DNA of 64,000 nt from Extensimonas perlucida (GCF_007655255.1 NZ_VMYE01000001.1:186001-250000); one strand, 5' to 3'. Counted from the first letter of the stretch, positions 18,039 through 26,965 are shown. The notes: generated by a model not told the origin, from the letters alone. Numbers and translations: made by a program.

Positions 18039-18758
18039 TCACGCGGGGCGAGCCGGCACCAGCGTGGCGTCGAGCCAGCCGCGCAGGCTGTTCAAGAACG
18101 CCCAGGCCTCGACGCGTGCCAGGTCTTGCCGGCGCAGCACGGCTTCCTGCAGCTGGCCCGACTGCAGGGCGAGCGCGCGCGCAACGCCGGGCAACAGCCC
18201 GCAGTCGGCTGCGGGTGTGAGCCAGCGCCCCGCGATGCGCACGGCGACGTTGCCGCGCGTGCACTCGGTGAGCTCATCCGCCGTGTTCCACAGCACGGTG
18301 TCGAAAACGTCCGGCTGTGTGGGGGCGTGCGCCTCGTAATGGGCGCGGCGCGTGGTCTTGTAGCGCACGAAGGCGCCTTGCGTGGGGCTGAGCGCCTCGA
18401 CCAAGGGCTGCGCGGCCAGTTGCAGGCGCACGGGCTGCGCGGTGGGCGCGAGCGGGTACGCCAGCGCGCTCGGCTGGCCCGCGGCGTCCAGCAGCAGGCG
18501 CACGCGCCACAGGCCCTGCGGGTGGCGCTGCGCGAGCGCCTGCAGGCATCGCTCGACCTCTGCGGCGCGCCAGGGGTAGCCGAAATGCGCCGCCGCTTCG
18601 GCCATGCGCGCGAGGTGCTGCTCTGCGTGGCGCAGCGTGCCCGCGTGCAAGGCCAGGGTTTCGAGCAGGGCCAAGGGCTCCTGCGGGCCGGTGCTGGAAG
18701 CCGGGCCGGTGGGGTGGCCCTTTTGGGGGGTGATTTCTGGCGTGGGGTTCACGGTCAT
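18039..18758 (-). CDS. pabC: Aminotransferase class IV, probable aminodeoxychorismate lyase
   Basis: The protein has 239 residues with the class IV fold, a PLP-dependent family. It follows pabB with an ATGA overlap at 18755-18758, so it most likely acts as aminodeoxychorismate lyase, making p-aminobenzoate for folate. The conserved lysine lies in RYKTTRRAHYE, and WNTADELTECTRGNVAVR is the typical cofactor-site segment. The symbol rests on the context as much as on the sequence, since branched-chain aminotransferases share the fold. Confidence 0.85.
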   Translation of the reverse strand: MTVNPTPEITPQKGHPTGPASSTGPQEPLALLETLALHAGTLRHAEQHLARMAEAAAHFGYPWRAAEVERCLQALAQRHPQGLWRVRLLLDAAGQPSALAYPLAPTAQPVRLQLAAQPLVEALSPTQGAFVRYKTTRRAHYEAHAPTQPDVFDTVLWNTADELTECTRGNVAVRIAGRWLTPAADCGLLPGVARALALQSGQLQEAVLRRQDLARVEAWAFLNSLRGWLDATLVPARPA

Positions 18759-20050
18759 CGGGCGTTTTCGGGTTCGGGCACGGGATGCACGCCGGCAGGG
18801 CTGTCGGCAGTAAGCCCGTCGGCGGCCAGGCTGCAGCCAGCCAGAAAGCCGCGTTTGTGCTGCCATTCCTGCCATTCGCCCTCTGCGGTGGCGTCGGCCG
18901 TGATGCCGCTGCCTATGCCGCAGCGGGCCTCGCCGGCGCGCAGCACCACGGTGCGGATGGCGACGTTGAAGGTGGCATGGATGCCGCCACCCGCCATGAT
19001 TGAGGGACGCACCACGCCGATCGCGCCGCAGTAGATGCCGCGCGGGCCGGGCTCGAGCGCGCGGATGATCTGCATCGCGCGCACCTTGGGCGCCCCGGTG
19101 ACCGAGCCGCACGGAAACAGCGCGGCAAACACGTCGGCCAGGCGGGTGCCGGGCCGGACGCGCGCTTGCACGTCCGAGGTCATTTGCCACACGCTGGGCA
19201 GCGCCTCGGTGCGAAACAGCGCCGGCACCTGCACGCTGTGCGGCGCGGCGATGCGCGAGAGGTCGTTGCGCAGCAAGTCCACGATCATCACGTTCTCGGC
19301 GCGCTCCTTGGGCGATGCGCGCAGCGCCGCGGCCCGTGCGGCATCTTCCGTTAGCGTGGCGCCGCGCGCGGCCGTGCCCTTCATGGGGCGGGTCAGGATG
19401 TGCGCGCCCTGCCAGTCGAAAAACAGCTCGGGTGAGACAGAAAGGACTTGTTCCTCGCCCGCGTCCAGCCAGGCCGCGTAGCCACCGGGCTGGGCGCGCT
19501 GCAGCGTGGCAAACAGCGCGCGTGCGGCGCGGCGCGTGGCGGTGGATGGTGCCGTGGACGACGCCGTGGACGATGTGCCCGGACCCGCCGCCCCATGCCA
19601 GCGGCCGCGCAATTGCGCCGTGAGGTTGACCTGGTAGCTTTCACCGCGCGCGATGGCCTGCGCGATGGCGGCAAAAGCGCGCTCGAAGGCGGCACGCTCG
19701 GGCAGGCTCTGCCAGTGCAGCGCGGATGGAAGCGGCACTGTTGCGGGAGACCCCACCTGCGCCGGCCAGGGCAGCGGTGCGTCGTGCACGGCAAACCAGG
19801 CCAGCGGGCCGTCGGCGGCGTGCGTGGCCAGCGCGGCATCGAAGGCGGGCGCCGCCTCGTAGCGAACGAAGCCCACGCACCAGGCGCCCTGCTGCGCCGC
19901 CGCCTCAACGGCTGTAAGCACCGGGCGCACCTCGTCGGGGGTGCGGGCCACCCACAGCGCGCGCGGCGCGGCAAAGGCATGGCGCAGGCGCGGTGCCGCC
20001 GCGTCGTGCGGGTCGGCAAAGTCGATCAGTGCGCTGAGATTTAGGGTCAA
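18755..20050 (-). CDS. pabB: Aminodeoxychorismate synthase component I
   Basis: PabB converts chorismate and ammonia from a glutaminase partner into aminodeoxychorismate. Chorismate-binding motifs are visible: GESYQVNLTAQL, TRPMKGTAARG, ENVMIVDLLRNDL, PCGSVTGAPK and GGGIHATFNVAIRT. The 431-residue length is normal. A Ser/Thr/Ala-rich insert near residues 155-175 (STASSTAPSTATRR) is probably a surface loop. It is translationally coupled to pabC. No pabA is seen in the window. Confidence 0.92.
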   Translation of the reverse strand: MTLNLSALIDFADPHDAAAPRLRHAFAAPRALWVARTPDEVRPVLTAVEAAAQQGAWCVGFVRYEAAPAFDAALATHAADGPLAWFAVHDAPLPWPAQVGSPATVPLPSALHWQSLPERAAFERAFAAIAQAIARGESYQVNLTAQLRGRWHGAAGPGTSSTASSTAPSTATRRAARALFATLQRAQPGGYAAWLDAGEEQVLSVSPELFFDWQGAHILTRPMKGTAARGATLTEDAARAAALRASPKERAENVMIVDLLRNDLSRIAAPHSVQVPALFRTEALPSVWQMTSDVQARVRPGTRLADVFAALFPCGSVTGAPKVRAMQIIRALEPGPRGIYCGAIGVVRPSIMAGGGIHATFNVAIRTVVLRAGEARCGIGSGITADATAEGEWQEWQHKRGFLAGCSLAADGLTADSPAGVHPVPEPENAR

Positions 20051-20052
20051 AA

Positions 20053-20104
20053 AGGCCTCTGGTGCTTTATGGGCGAGCGCTAAAAGCTACTCAAAAAGTA
20101 GCGG
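20053..20104. repeat. Short dispersed palindromic repeat
   Basis: Sequence just upstream of pabB includes GGTGCTTTATGGGCGAGCGCTAAAAGCTACTC, closely matching the copy at 7417-7457. An extra inverted pair AGCTACT/AAAGTAGC lies at its end. It separates the pabB start from the stop of the DUF169 gene. Confidence 0.65.
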
Positions 20105-20118
20105 TTGCAGGCGCATGC

Positions 20119-20901
20119 TTAGGCCCCAGATGCGCCGGGGTAGCTCACCGCCAGGCCCGCGCGTGCGTCCTGCTGGATCGAATACTGCGGGAAGGGGTAG
20201 CGCAGGCCGTTTTTTGCGAGCGCGTGCATGCCCGCGATCGCGCGCGGCAGATATTCTGGCGGCAGGGCCATGAGCATTTCATCATCGAGCACGCCGCCGT
20301 AGCGCCGCTCGGCAAAGCAGGGGATGGACAGGCTTGGCGTGCGCTGTGCGAGCGCCCGGCCCCAGGAGTCGGCGCAGGCCGATTCACCCACCACGCTCCA
20401 GTCGAACTTTTGGTAGCCCGACCACTGCAGGCCGTTGATGAAATACATCATCGCACCCGGCGTGGCGTAAAACAGCGCGATGTCGGGCGTTCCCAGCCTG
20501 CCCGAAGCCAGCGGCGACACGGCGAGCGCCTCGTAGAGGCCGTCGGGCACGCAGTGCATGGCCTGCTGGTGGCGTGTGGCGTCTTCGAGGGTCTTGTACC
20601 AGACGCCCACCATTTGCTCGCCCGACTGCCATTGCGCATCCTTGGCGCGCCCCAGGCCCACCACGGCGCGGCACTGCGCGCCCACGAGGTCTTCGGCGCA
20701 CACACCCACCGTCCAGCCCAGACGCGCGGCCTGCGCGACGATCTGGTCCATGGTGTGGATGGCCTGGGGGCGGCGGATTTTCGGAATCGCCTCCATCTGC
20801 GCGCGCTCGCGAAACAGCTTCATGCCGAAAGGCGCGGCGCGCAGCTTCAAAAGCCGCTCGAGTTCAGCCGCGAGCGCAGCCCAGTCGATGGTCGTCTCCA
20901 T
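20119..20901 (-). CDS. DUF169 family protein
   Basis: The 260-residue protein matches my picture of DUF169, a family of unknown biochemical function. It has no signal peptide or membrane helix. Conserved-looking segments are FRRxx-type FGMKLFRE, VGVCAEDLVGAQCRAVVGLG, FYATPGAMMYFINGLQW and YPGASGA at the end. A good AAGGAG stands before the ATG at 20901. It is transcribed divergently from the BadH-like gene and is the first minus-strand gene of the catabolic block, so a role linked to ring-acid metabolism is plausible but only inferred. Confidence 0.75.
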   Translation of the reverse strand: METTIDWAALAAELERLLKLRAAPFGMKLFRERAQMEAIPKIRRPQAIHTMDQIVAQAARLGWTVGVCAEDLVGAQCRAVVGLGRAKDAQWQSGEQMVGVWYKTLEDATRHQQAMHCVPDGLYEALAVSPLASGRLGTPDIALFYATPGAMMYFINGLQWSGYQKFDWSVVGESACADSWGRALAQRTPSLSIPCFAERRYGGVLDDEMLMALPPEYLPRAIAGMHALAKNGLRYPFPQYSIQQDARAGLAVSYPGASGA

Positions 20902-21056
20902 GTGTGTCGTCTCCTTAAATGTGAAAAATAAATCGGTGTGCGAGCCCAAACCTTGACCAGGTGGTGGCCTAACAACATACCTAACTATCGTTTGGCAGCT
21001 CTATATAATGCCCGAGCCTTTCATCAACCATGCGCCGCGTGCGCCAGGAGTCAATT
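20902..21056 (+). promoter_or_regulatory. Divergent control region between the DUF169 and BadH-like genes
   Basis: The 155-bp region contains a perfect -10 hexamer TATAAT at 21004-21009 reading toward the BadH-like gene, with no good -35 at 16-18 bp. Just upstream are repeated CCTAAC units (20968 and 20980) in a stretch CCTAACAACATACCTAAC. These could be operator half-sites for the TetR-type regulator encoded at 22770. The assignment is inference from position. Confidence 0.45.
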
Positions 21057-21854
21057 ATGGATCTCGAGCTCAAAGGAAAATCAGTCATCGTCACCGGCGG
21101 CGGCTCCAACATCGGCCGCGCCATCGTGCTCGCTTTCGCGGGCGAAGGCGCGCACATCACCATTGGCGATATCGACACCGCCCAGGCAGAAAAGACGGCA
21201 GAGTTTGCGCGCACGCTGGGCGCAGCTTCGGCACAGGTGGTCAAAACCGACGTGACGCAGTTCGACCAGGTCGGCGCGCTGTTCAAGGCCGCGATGGACA
21301 AGCATGGCCGCGTTGATGTGCTGGTCAACAACGTGGGCTGGGACAACCTGATGTTCTTCACCCAGACCACGCCTGAATTCTGGCGTAAGGTGATCGACAT
21401 CAACTACGTCGGCGTGCTCAACTGCACCAAGCATGCACTCGACATCATGATCAAGCAAAACAGCGGTGCCATCGTCTCGATCAGCTCCGATGCCAGCCGC
21501 CAGGGCGAGCCGCGCGAAGCCGTGTATGGCGGCGTGAAGGCCGCGATCAACAGCTTCATGAAGACCATCGCGAAAGAAAACGGTCGTTACGGCATCCGCT
21601 GCAACGTGGTCTGTCCCGGTGTGACCATCCCGGCGACGGCCGAGGAAGTGGGCGGTAGCAGCATGTGGACGCATGCCGAGAGCATGTTCACGCCCGAACA
21701 GCTCGAAAAAGTCGCCAAGGCTCTGCCCTTGCGCAAAGTGGGGCGCCCGCAGGACATCGCCAACGCCGTCGTCTTCATGGCGTCGAACAAGGCAGCAGGC
21801 CACGTCACCGGCCAGGTGCTGTCGGTATCGGGCGGCTACAGCATGATCGGTTGA
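21057..21854 (+). CDS. SDR-family dehydrogenase, BadH-like (2-hydroxycyclohexanecarboxyl-CoA dehydrogenase)
   Basis: A 265-residue short-chain dehydrogenase. The NAD-binding motif TGGGSNIGRA is near residue 14, NNVGW (NNAG-type) near 90, the catalytic Ser in SISSD near 143 and YGGVK (YxxxK) near 156. The segments SSDASRQGEPREAVYGG and GHVTGQVLSVSGGYSMIG resemble BadH of Rhodopseudomonas palustris. BadH oxidises 2-hydroxycyclohexane-1-carboxyl-CoA to the 2-keto compound. A BadI-like hydrolase gene follows 26 bp downstream, supporting this role. GGAG precedes the ATG. Confidence 0.8.
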   Translation: MDLELKGKSVIVTGGGSNIGRAIVLAFAGEGAHITIGDIDTAQAEKTAEFARTLGAASAQVVKTDVTQFDQVGALFKAAMDKHGRVDVLVNNVGWDNLMFFTQTTPEFWRKVIDINYVGVLNCTKHALDIMIKQNSGAIVSISSDASRQGEPREAVYGGVKAAINSFMKTIAKENGRYGIRCNVVCPGVTIPATAEEVGGSSMWTHAESMFTPEQLEKVAKALPLRKVGRPQDIANAVVFMASNKAAGHVTGQVLSVSGGYSMIG

Positions 21855-21880
21855 GGTATTGATTTTTGGAAAGCACAGAC

Positions 21881-22663
21881 ATGAGCTATACCGATATCGT
21901 TTACGAAGAGCGCGAGCAAATCGCCTACATCGCCATCAACCGCCCTGAAGTCATGAACGCCTTTCGCGGCCAGACCGTGGAAGAGATGATCCAGGCCATG
22001 ATGAAGGCCGGCTGGGACAAGAAAATCGCCGCGATCGTGCTCACGGGCACGGGCGACCGTGCGTTCTGCACGGGCGGCGACCAGTCGGCGCACTCGGGCC
22101 AGTACGACGGCCGCGGCACCGCGGGCCTGCCCATCGAAGAGCTGCACAGCGCCATCCGCGACGTGCCCAAGCCCGTGATCGCGCGCGTGCAGGGCTACGC
22201 CATCGGCGGCGGCAACGTGATCGCCACCTTGTGCGACATGACCATCGCCTCCGAAAAAGCCGTGTTCGGCCAGGTCGGCCCCAAGGTCGGCTCGGTCGAT
22301 CCGGGCTGGGGCACGGCCTACCTCGCGCACGTCGTGGGCGAGAAAAAGGCGCGCGAAATCTGGTACATGTGCCGCCGCTACAACGCGCAGGAAGCGCTCG
22401 CGATGGGCCTGTGCAACGTCGTCGTGCCGCACGACCAACTTGACGCCGAAGTGGCCAAGTGGGGGCGCGAGCTGGTCGAAAAGAGCCCCACGGCGATCGC
22501 GATCGCCAAGCGTTCGTTCAATGCCTCCACCGAGCATATTCGCGGCATCGGCAGCCTGGGCATGCAGGCGCTGAGCCTTTACTACAACACCGACGAGTCG
22601 AAAGAAGGCGTGCGCGCGTTCCTTGAAAAGCGCAAGCCCGACTTCCGCAAGTGGGTCCAGTGA
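21881..22663 (+). CDS. badI: BadI-like 2-ketocyclohexanecarboxyl-CoA hydrolase (crotonase family)
   Basis: The 260-residue crotonase-fold protein closely resembles BadI of Rhodopseudomonas palustris, including RAFCTGGDQS, YDGRGT, ARVQGYAIGGGNV, FGQVGPKVGSVDPG and GEKKAREIWYMC. BadI hydrolytically opens 2-ketocyclohexane-1-carboxyl-CoA to pimelyl-CoA in anaerobic degradation of benzoate or cyclohexanecarboxylate. MenB, a related dihydroxynaphthoyl-CoA synthase, is the main alternative, but the BadH-like neighbour and local sequence favour BadI. ATG at 21881 gives the family's usual length. Confidence 0.85.
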   Translation: MSYTDIVYEEREQIAYIAINRPEVMNAFRGQTVEEMIQAMMKAGWDKKIAAIVLTGTGDRAFCTGGDQSAHSGQYDGRGTAGLPIEELHSAIRDVPKPVIARVQGYAIGGGNVIATLCDMTIASEKAVFGQVGPKVGSVDPGWGTAYLAHVVGEKKAREIWYMCRRYNAQEALAMGLCNVVVPHDQLDAEVAKWGRELVEKSPTAIAIAKRSFNASTEHIRGIGSLGMQALSLYYNTDESKEGVRAFLEKRKPDFRKWVQ

Positions 22664-22769
22664 GCGCCCTCAGAGACTACTGAGAAAATGTGGCAGATTC
22701 CCGCGTGGGGTCTGCCATAGGCGCTATGATTTTGAGGTGGGTCTGAACACGCGATCCGTTTTCCACGCG

Positions 22770-23417
22770 ATGGACATTTTCATGAACGACAAATCCGCCT
22801 CGAAATCCGCCGGCCATGATCTGGACGGCAATGCCACGCGCGAGCGCATCCTGCTCGAAGCGGCGCGCTTGTTTCGCCAGCATGGCTACGCCGCCACCAC
22901 CTTGCGTGAAGTGGCCGACGCCGCAGGCGTGAAGGCCGGCAGCATTTACTACCACTTCGAGTCGAAAGAGCAAATCCTGGGCGAGGTGCTCGACAAGGGC
23001 ATCAAAATCGTCTATGAGACGGTGCGCGCGCGCATCGATGCCTTGCCCAAGGACGCGCCCTGGCGCGACCGCATCGCCGCAGGTATCGAAGGCCACTTGT
23101 GGGGCATGCTGCACCACGGAGATTTCACCTCGGCGAACATGCGCATTTATGGCCAAATTCCCGAAAGTGCAAAAGCCAAACACCGCGTGGTACGTCGCGA
23201 ATACGCCGATTATTGGGATCAGCTCCTTCAGTCTGCGCTGGCGGCGGGCGAGCTGCGTGCCGATGCTTCGACGACCATCATTCGCCTTTTCGTCATTGGC
23301 GCATTGAACTGGACGGTCGAATGGTACAACCCCAAGCGCGGTTCATTCCATGATTTTGCGCAGCAGATCACGGCGGTCGTGTTTGACGGTATTTTGCTGC
23401 ACCATCATTCCTCTTGA
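22770..23417 (+). CDS. TetR/AcrR family transcriptional regulator
   Basis: The 215-residue protein has an N-terminal TetR helix-turn-helix (TTLREVADAAGVKAGSIYYH) and a ligand-binding C-terminal domain. ATG at 22770 and 22782 are both possible starts. It follows badI on the same strand by 106 bp and ends facing the binding-protein genes, so it probably controls this block. Regulators of this group often sense CoA thioesters; the ligand here is unknown. Confidence 0.88.
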   Translation: MDIFMNDKSASKSAGHDLDGNATRERILLEAARLFRQHGYAATTLREVADAAGVKAGSIYYHFESKEQILGEVLDKGIKIVYETVRARIDALPKDAPWRDRIAAGIEGHLWGMLHHGDFTSANMRIYGQIPESAKAKHRVVRREYADYWDQLLQSALAAGELRADASTTIIRLFVIGALNWTVEWYNPKRGSFHDFAQQITAVVFDGILLHHHSS

Positions 23418-23443
23418 TGGTTTTGTGGAGGCAAGATAAAAAT

Positions 23444-23470
23444 AAGGGGCCGCACGGGCCCCTTGTTTTT
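23444..23470. terminator. Bidirectional terminator between the tetR-type gene and the ABC operon
   Basis: AAGGGGCC and GGCCCCTT form a stem with a GCACG loop, followed by GTTTTT on the plus strand. An A-rich tract on the other side gives a T tract for the minus strand. It lies between two convergent genes. Confidence 0.8.
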
Positions 23471-23502
23471 GCGCCGGCGCTGACACACCGGCGTGGCATT
23501 TC

Positions 23503-24753
23503 TTATTTGCTGCCTTTTGCGAATTCGGCAGATTCTTTATCCACAATCTGCTTGATCACGTCCGGGTAAGAAGATATCCAGTCTGTTTGAGAGACCCATT
23601 TTTTTCCATCCCACATATCGATGCGGGTTTTGCCACCGCCGCCGTGGTCTTTAGCGGTCACCGTAACCGGAGCAATCAGACCGCCGGCGTCGAAGTTCTT
23701 GATACTTTCAAGACCCTTCTTCATTTTCTCAGGGGTCAGAGGCCAGCCGTATTGCTTGATGGCCAGGCGTGCGCCCTCGAACACTGACGCGTAAATGGCC
23801 AGGCCGGTGTTGTAGTAAACATCGTTCAGGTGTTTGCGGTCACCGCTGCCTTGCCCTTTGTCATACAGGTCTTTGATGATCTGCTGGATCAAGGGGTGGT
23901 CTTGACCACCTACGACGTTGGTCCCACGTTTGATGCCTTTTGCGTTCTCTGGGCCGATGTTGTTGATATCGACCTCATTGAACCAGTTGACAGCAATGTA
24001 TTTGTCCATGGGAATGCCGTTGCGCTTCATTTCGCGTGAAGCCACGACGTGCATGTTGGAGAGGTTCCAACTGATCACCCAATCCGGGTTGAAGCGCCGA
24101 ATTTGCGTCCACGCCGCGGCCTGGTCATTGCCGGGCATAGGGTGCGGGGCCAGCAGCAATTCAAAGCCTTCCTTCTCGGCCAAGGTTTTGAGCGTGCCTA
24201 TCGGCTCCTGGCCGAAGGGGTAGTCCGGGTAAATGAAAGCAATCTTTTTGCCCTTCAGATTTCCACCCGCCTGGTTTTTGGCGTATTGAATATCGTTTGC
24301 CACCTGGCCCCAGTAAGTCGGGCCGATCGGGAACACCCACTTGAACACATCGCCATTGATCGCATCGCCACGACCGACGAGGGATTGCAGCATCACCTGC
24401 CCGTCTGCCATGGCGCGTGGCAGTACCGCACGAGAAACCGGGGTAGAGAGGAAGTCGAAAGTAATGGCGCCTTCACGCTTCATTTTTTCGTAGCACTCTA
24501 TGCCGCGCTGCGGCTCATTGCCGTGGTCTTGCACCAAAAATTCCACAGGATGGCCTTCAATGCCTCCTTTCTGGTTCAGAATTTTGGCGTAATCTTTTGC
24601 TGCTTGGGCGATTTGGGGCGTGACGAAGCCATATGCCTTTGTCAAGTCATAGCAGCCGGCAAATTTGATGGGCGCGGATTGGGCATGTGCAGATTGCATG
24701 CTGGAAAATGCGAGGCCAATGCCGGCGACGATCGAGAGAAGTTTTGGTTTCAT
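23503..24753 (-). CDS. ABC transporter substrate-binding protein (branched-chain/aromatic acid type), copy 1
   Basis: A 416-residue periplasmic binding protein with a Sec signal peptide (MKPKLLSIVAGIGLAFSSMQSAHA). It belongs to the Leu/Ile/Val-binding-like family that also serves aromatic and alicyclic acids. It is nearly the same length as the gene next to it (24813-26060) and shares long identical segments such as GREATLY conserved YPDYPFGQEPIG and FNEVDINN. Base composition is visibly less GC-rich than the surrounding genes. The likely ligand is an organic acid linked to the CoA ligase in this block. Confidence 0.88.
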   Translation of the reverse strand: MKPKLLSIVAGIGLAFSSMQSAHAQSAPIKFAGCYDLTKAYGFVTPQIAQAAKDYAKILNQKGGIEGHPVEFLVQDHGNEPQRGIECYEKMKREGAITFDFLSTPVSRAVLPRAMADGQVMLQSLVGRGDAINGDVFKWVFPIGPTYWGQVANDIQYAKNQAGGNLKGKKIAFIYPDYPFGQEPIGTLKTLAEKEGFELLLAPHPMPGNDQAAAWTQIRRFNPDWVISWNLSNMHVVASREMKRNGIPMDKYIAVNWFNEVDINNIGPENAKGIKRGTNVVGGQDHPLIQQIIKDLYDKGQGSGDRKHLNDVYYNTGLAIYASVFEGARLAIKQYGWPLTPEKMKKGLESIKNFDAGGLIAPVTVTAKDHGGGGKTRIDMWDGKKWVSQTDWISSYPDVIKQIVDKESAEFAKGSK

Positions 24754-24812
24754 AAAAACAAAAAATATAGATTGAACTTAAGAGAGTGTGGTGCTTTTTG
24801 GAATGAAAAAAG

Positions 24813-26060
24813 TCATTTTGTTTTGGCGAATTCTGCGGATTCCTTTTTGACGATGGATTGCACGACATCACTGTAGGCGGAGAGCCAGTCGGTTTGCGGA
24901 ACCCACTTGCTGCCGTCCCACATATCGACACGGGTCTTGCCGCCGCCACCGTGGTCTTTGGCCGTGATGGTGATGGGGGCAATGAAGCCGCCGGCATCGA
25001 AATTTTTGATACTTTCGAGGCCTTTTTTCATTTTTTCGGGCGTGAGCGGCCAGCCATATTGTTTGATGGCCAAACGCGCGCCTTCGACGACGATCACATA
25101 GCTTGCCAGGCCCGAGTTGTAGTAGACGTCGTTCATGGTTTTCCGGTCGCCGCTACCCTGGCCCTTGTCGTACAGTTCCTTGATGATTTTTTGAATCAGT
25201 GGGTGATCCTGACCGCCCACGACATTGGTCGCACGTTTGATGCCTTTGGCATTTTCAGGCCCGAGGTTGTTGATGTCGACTTCATTGAACCAATTTACGG
25301 CGATATATTTGCTGATAGGGATACCATTGCGCTTCATTTCGCGCGATGCCACCACGTGCATGTTCGACAGATTCCAGCCGATGATCCAGTCGGGATTGAA
25401 GCGGCGAATTTGCGTCCACGCGGCTGCCTGGTCGTTTCCGGGCATGGGGTGGGGCGCCAGCATCAATTCGTAGCCTTCACGCTCCGCCAGGGTTTTCAGC
25501 ACGCCGATGGGTTCCTGACCGAAAGGATAGTCAGGGTAAATGAAGGCGACTTTTACCCCCTTGAGGCTGCCCTTGGATTGGTTTTTGATGTATTGGATGT
25601 CGTTGGCCACTTGCGCCCAGTAAGTAGGCCCCATGGGGAAAATCCAGCTGAAAACCTCGCCGTCCACGGCGTCGCCACGGCCGGCGTAGGGCTGGATCAT
25701 CACGTTGCCGTCAGCCATGGCCCGCGGCACCATGGCGCGCGAGACCGGGGTGGACAGGAACTCGAACGTGATGGCGCCTTCGCGTTTCATTTTTTCATAG
25801 CATTCGATGCCGCGCTGTGGCTCATTGCCATGGTCCTGGATCAGCATTTCGACCGGATGCCCTTCAATGCCACCCTGCAAATTGAAGAGCTTCACGTAAT
25901 CACGCGCAGCCTGCGCAATTTGCGGAGAAACGAAGCCATAGGACTTGGTCAGGTCATAGCAGCCGGCAAACTTGATCGTTTCCGGGGCGGCCTGCGCCGA
26001 ATGCATGGCTGCAATAGCCATGCCCAAACCGGCAGCGAGTGTGAGAAACCTGGACTTCAT
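24813..26060 (-). CDS. ABC transporter substrate-binding protein (branched-chain/aromatic acid type), copy 2
   Basis: A 415-residue periplasmic binding protein, a tandem paralogue of the downstream gene. The signal peptide is MKSRFLTLAAGLGMAIAAMHSAQA. Differences from the other copy cluster at the signal peptide and in scattered surface positions, while HPMPGNDQAAAWTQIRRFNPDW is shared. It is the first binding protein after livF in transcription order. The pair probably arose by gene duplication and may differ in ligand range. Confidence 0.88.
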   Translation of the reverse strand: MKSRFLTLAAGLGMAIAAMHSAQAAPETIKFAGCYDLTKSYGFVSPQIAQAARDYVKLFNLQGGIEGHPVEMLIQDHGNEPQRGIECYEKMKREGAITFEFLSTPVSRAMVPRAMADGNVMIQPYAGRGDAVDGEVFSWIFPMGPTYWAQVANDIQYIKNQSKGSLKGVKVAFIYPDYPFGQEPIGVLKTLAEREGYELMLAPHPMPGNDQAAAWTQIRRFNPDWIIGWNLSNMHVVASREMKRNGIPISKYIAVNWFNEVDINNLGPENAKGIKRATNVVGGQDHPLIQKIIKELYDKGQGSGDRKTMNDVYYNSGLASYVIVVEGARLAIKQYGWPLTPEKMKKGLESIKNFDAGGFIAPITITAKDHGGGGKTRVDMWDGSKWVPQTDWLSAYSDVVQSIVKKESAEFAKTK

Positions 26061-26116
26061 GGCAATGCTCCTTGGGGTGGTTGAAATGAGCGGGAAATTG
26101 CGCGCACTCTCCAGCT

Positions 26117-26965
26117 TTATGTGAGCCAGCGCTTGCGACGGCGGTAGTGCTTGATTTCGTGGAAATTCCGGCCTTCGGCGCCGCCGAGATAAAACTCTTG
26201 AATGTCGGGGTTTTTCTTCATGGCTTCGGCGCTGTCGTGCATCACGATGCGGCCGTTTTCTATCAGGTAGCCATGGGAAACCACTTCGAGCGCGGCAATG
26301 GCGTTTTGCTCGACCAGAAGCACCGACAGGCCCTCTTTCTTGTTGATGTTTTGCACGATCTCGAAAATCTCGGCCACGAGAAAAGGCGCCAGCCCGAGGC
26401 TGGGTTCGTCGAGCATCAGCAGTTTGGGCTGGGTCATCAGGGCTCTGCCAATGGCCAACATTTGCTGCTCGCCGCCCGAGAGGTAGCCAGATTGCGCGTT
26501 GCGACGCTGGTGGAGGCGCTTGAAGTAGGAATACACCATGTCTTTGTTGCGCAGCATGTCCTGGCGGTTGCCGCGCACGGCCGAGGCGGCGATCAGATTC
26601 TCGTCAGGCGTCATGTGCTCGAAAACGCGCCGCCCTTCGAGCACGTGCACGATGCCGAGCTTGACGCGCTCCTGGGGTGCCAGGGCGTCGATGTTCTGTC
26701 CCTGGAAGCGCACCTCGCCGCGCGACACCTGGCCGCGCTCCGGGCGCAGCAGGCCGCTGATGGACTTGAGCGTCGTGCTCTTACCGGCGCCGTTGGCGCC
26801 GAGCAGGGCGACCATGCCGCCTTGCGGCACTTCGAGCGAAACCCCTTTGATCGCGAGCGATACGCTGTCGTAGATGACCTCGACGTTGTTCAGCGAAAGC
26901 AGCGGGGCGGAGGTGTTTCCGGGGGCAGCCTGGCCTGCAGCAGTGGGGCTGGAAGTCACTTGCAT
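26117..26965 (-). CDS. livF: ABC transporter ATP-binding protein, LivF-type
   Basis: A 282-residue ATPase of the branched-chain amino acid importer group. Walker A is GANGAGKST, the signature is LSGGEQQ and Walker B is LLMLDEPS followed by LGLAP. HVLEGRRVFEHMTPDENLI is typical of LivF. The C-terminal ~25 residues (GAEGRNFHEIKHYRRRKRW) are a basic extension common in homologues of this subtype. It lies between livM and the binding-protein genes. Confidence 0.92.
   Translation of the reverse strand: MQVTSSPTAAGQAAPGNTSAPLLSLNNVEVIYDSVSLAIKGVSLEVPQGGMVALLGANGAGKSTTLKSISGLLRPERGQVSRGEVRFQGQNIDALAPQERVKLGIVHVLEGRRVFEHMTPDENLIAASAVRGNRQDMLRNKDMVYSYFKRLHQRRNAQSGYLSGGEQQMLAIGRALMTQPKLLMLDEPSLGLAPFLVAEIFEIVQNINKKEGLSVLLVEQNAIAALEVVSHGYLIENGRIVMHDSAEAMKKNPDIQEFYLGGAEGRNFHEIKHYRRRKRWLT

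Noticed and set aside
18039-19190. A 383-residue version of the pabC product
   Set aside because: The first ~145 residues are an off-frame reading of pabB; the ATGA overlap at 18755-18758 gives the natural start.
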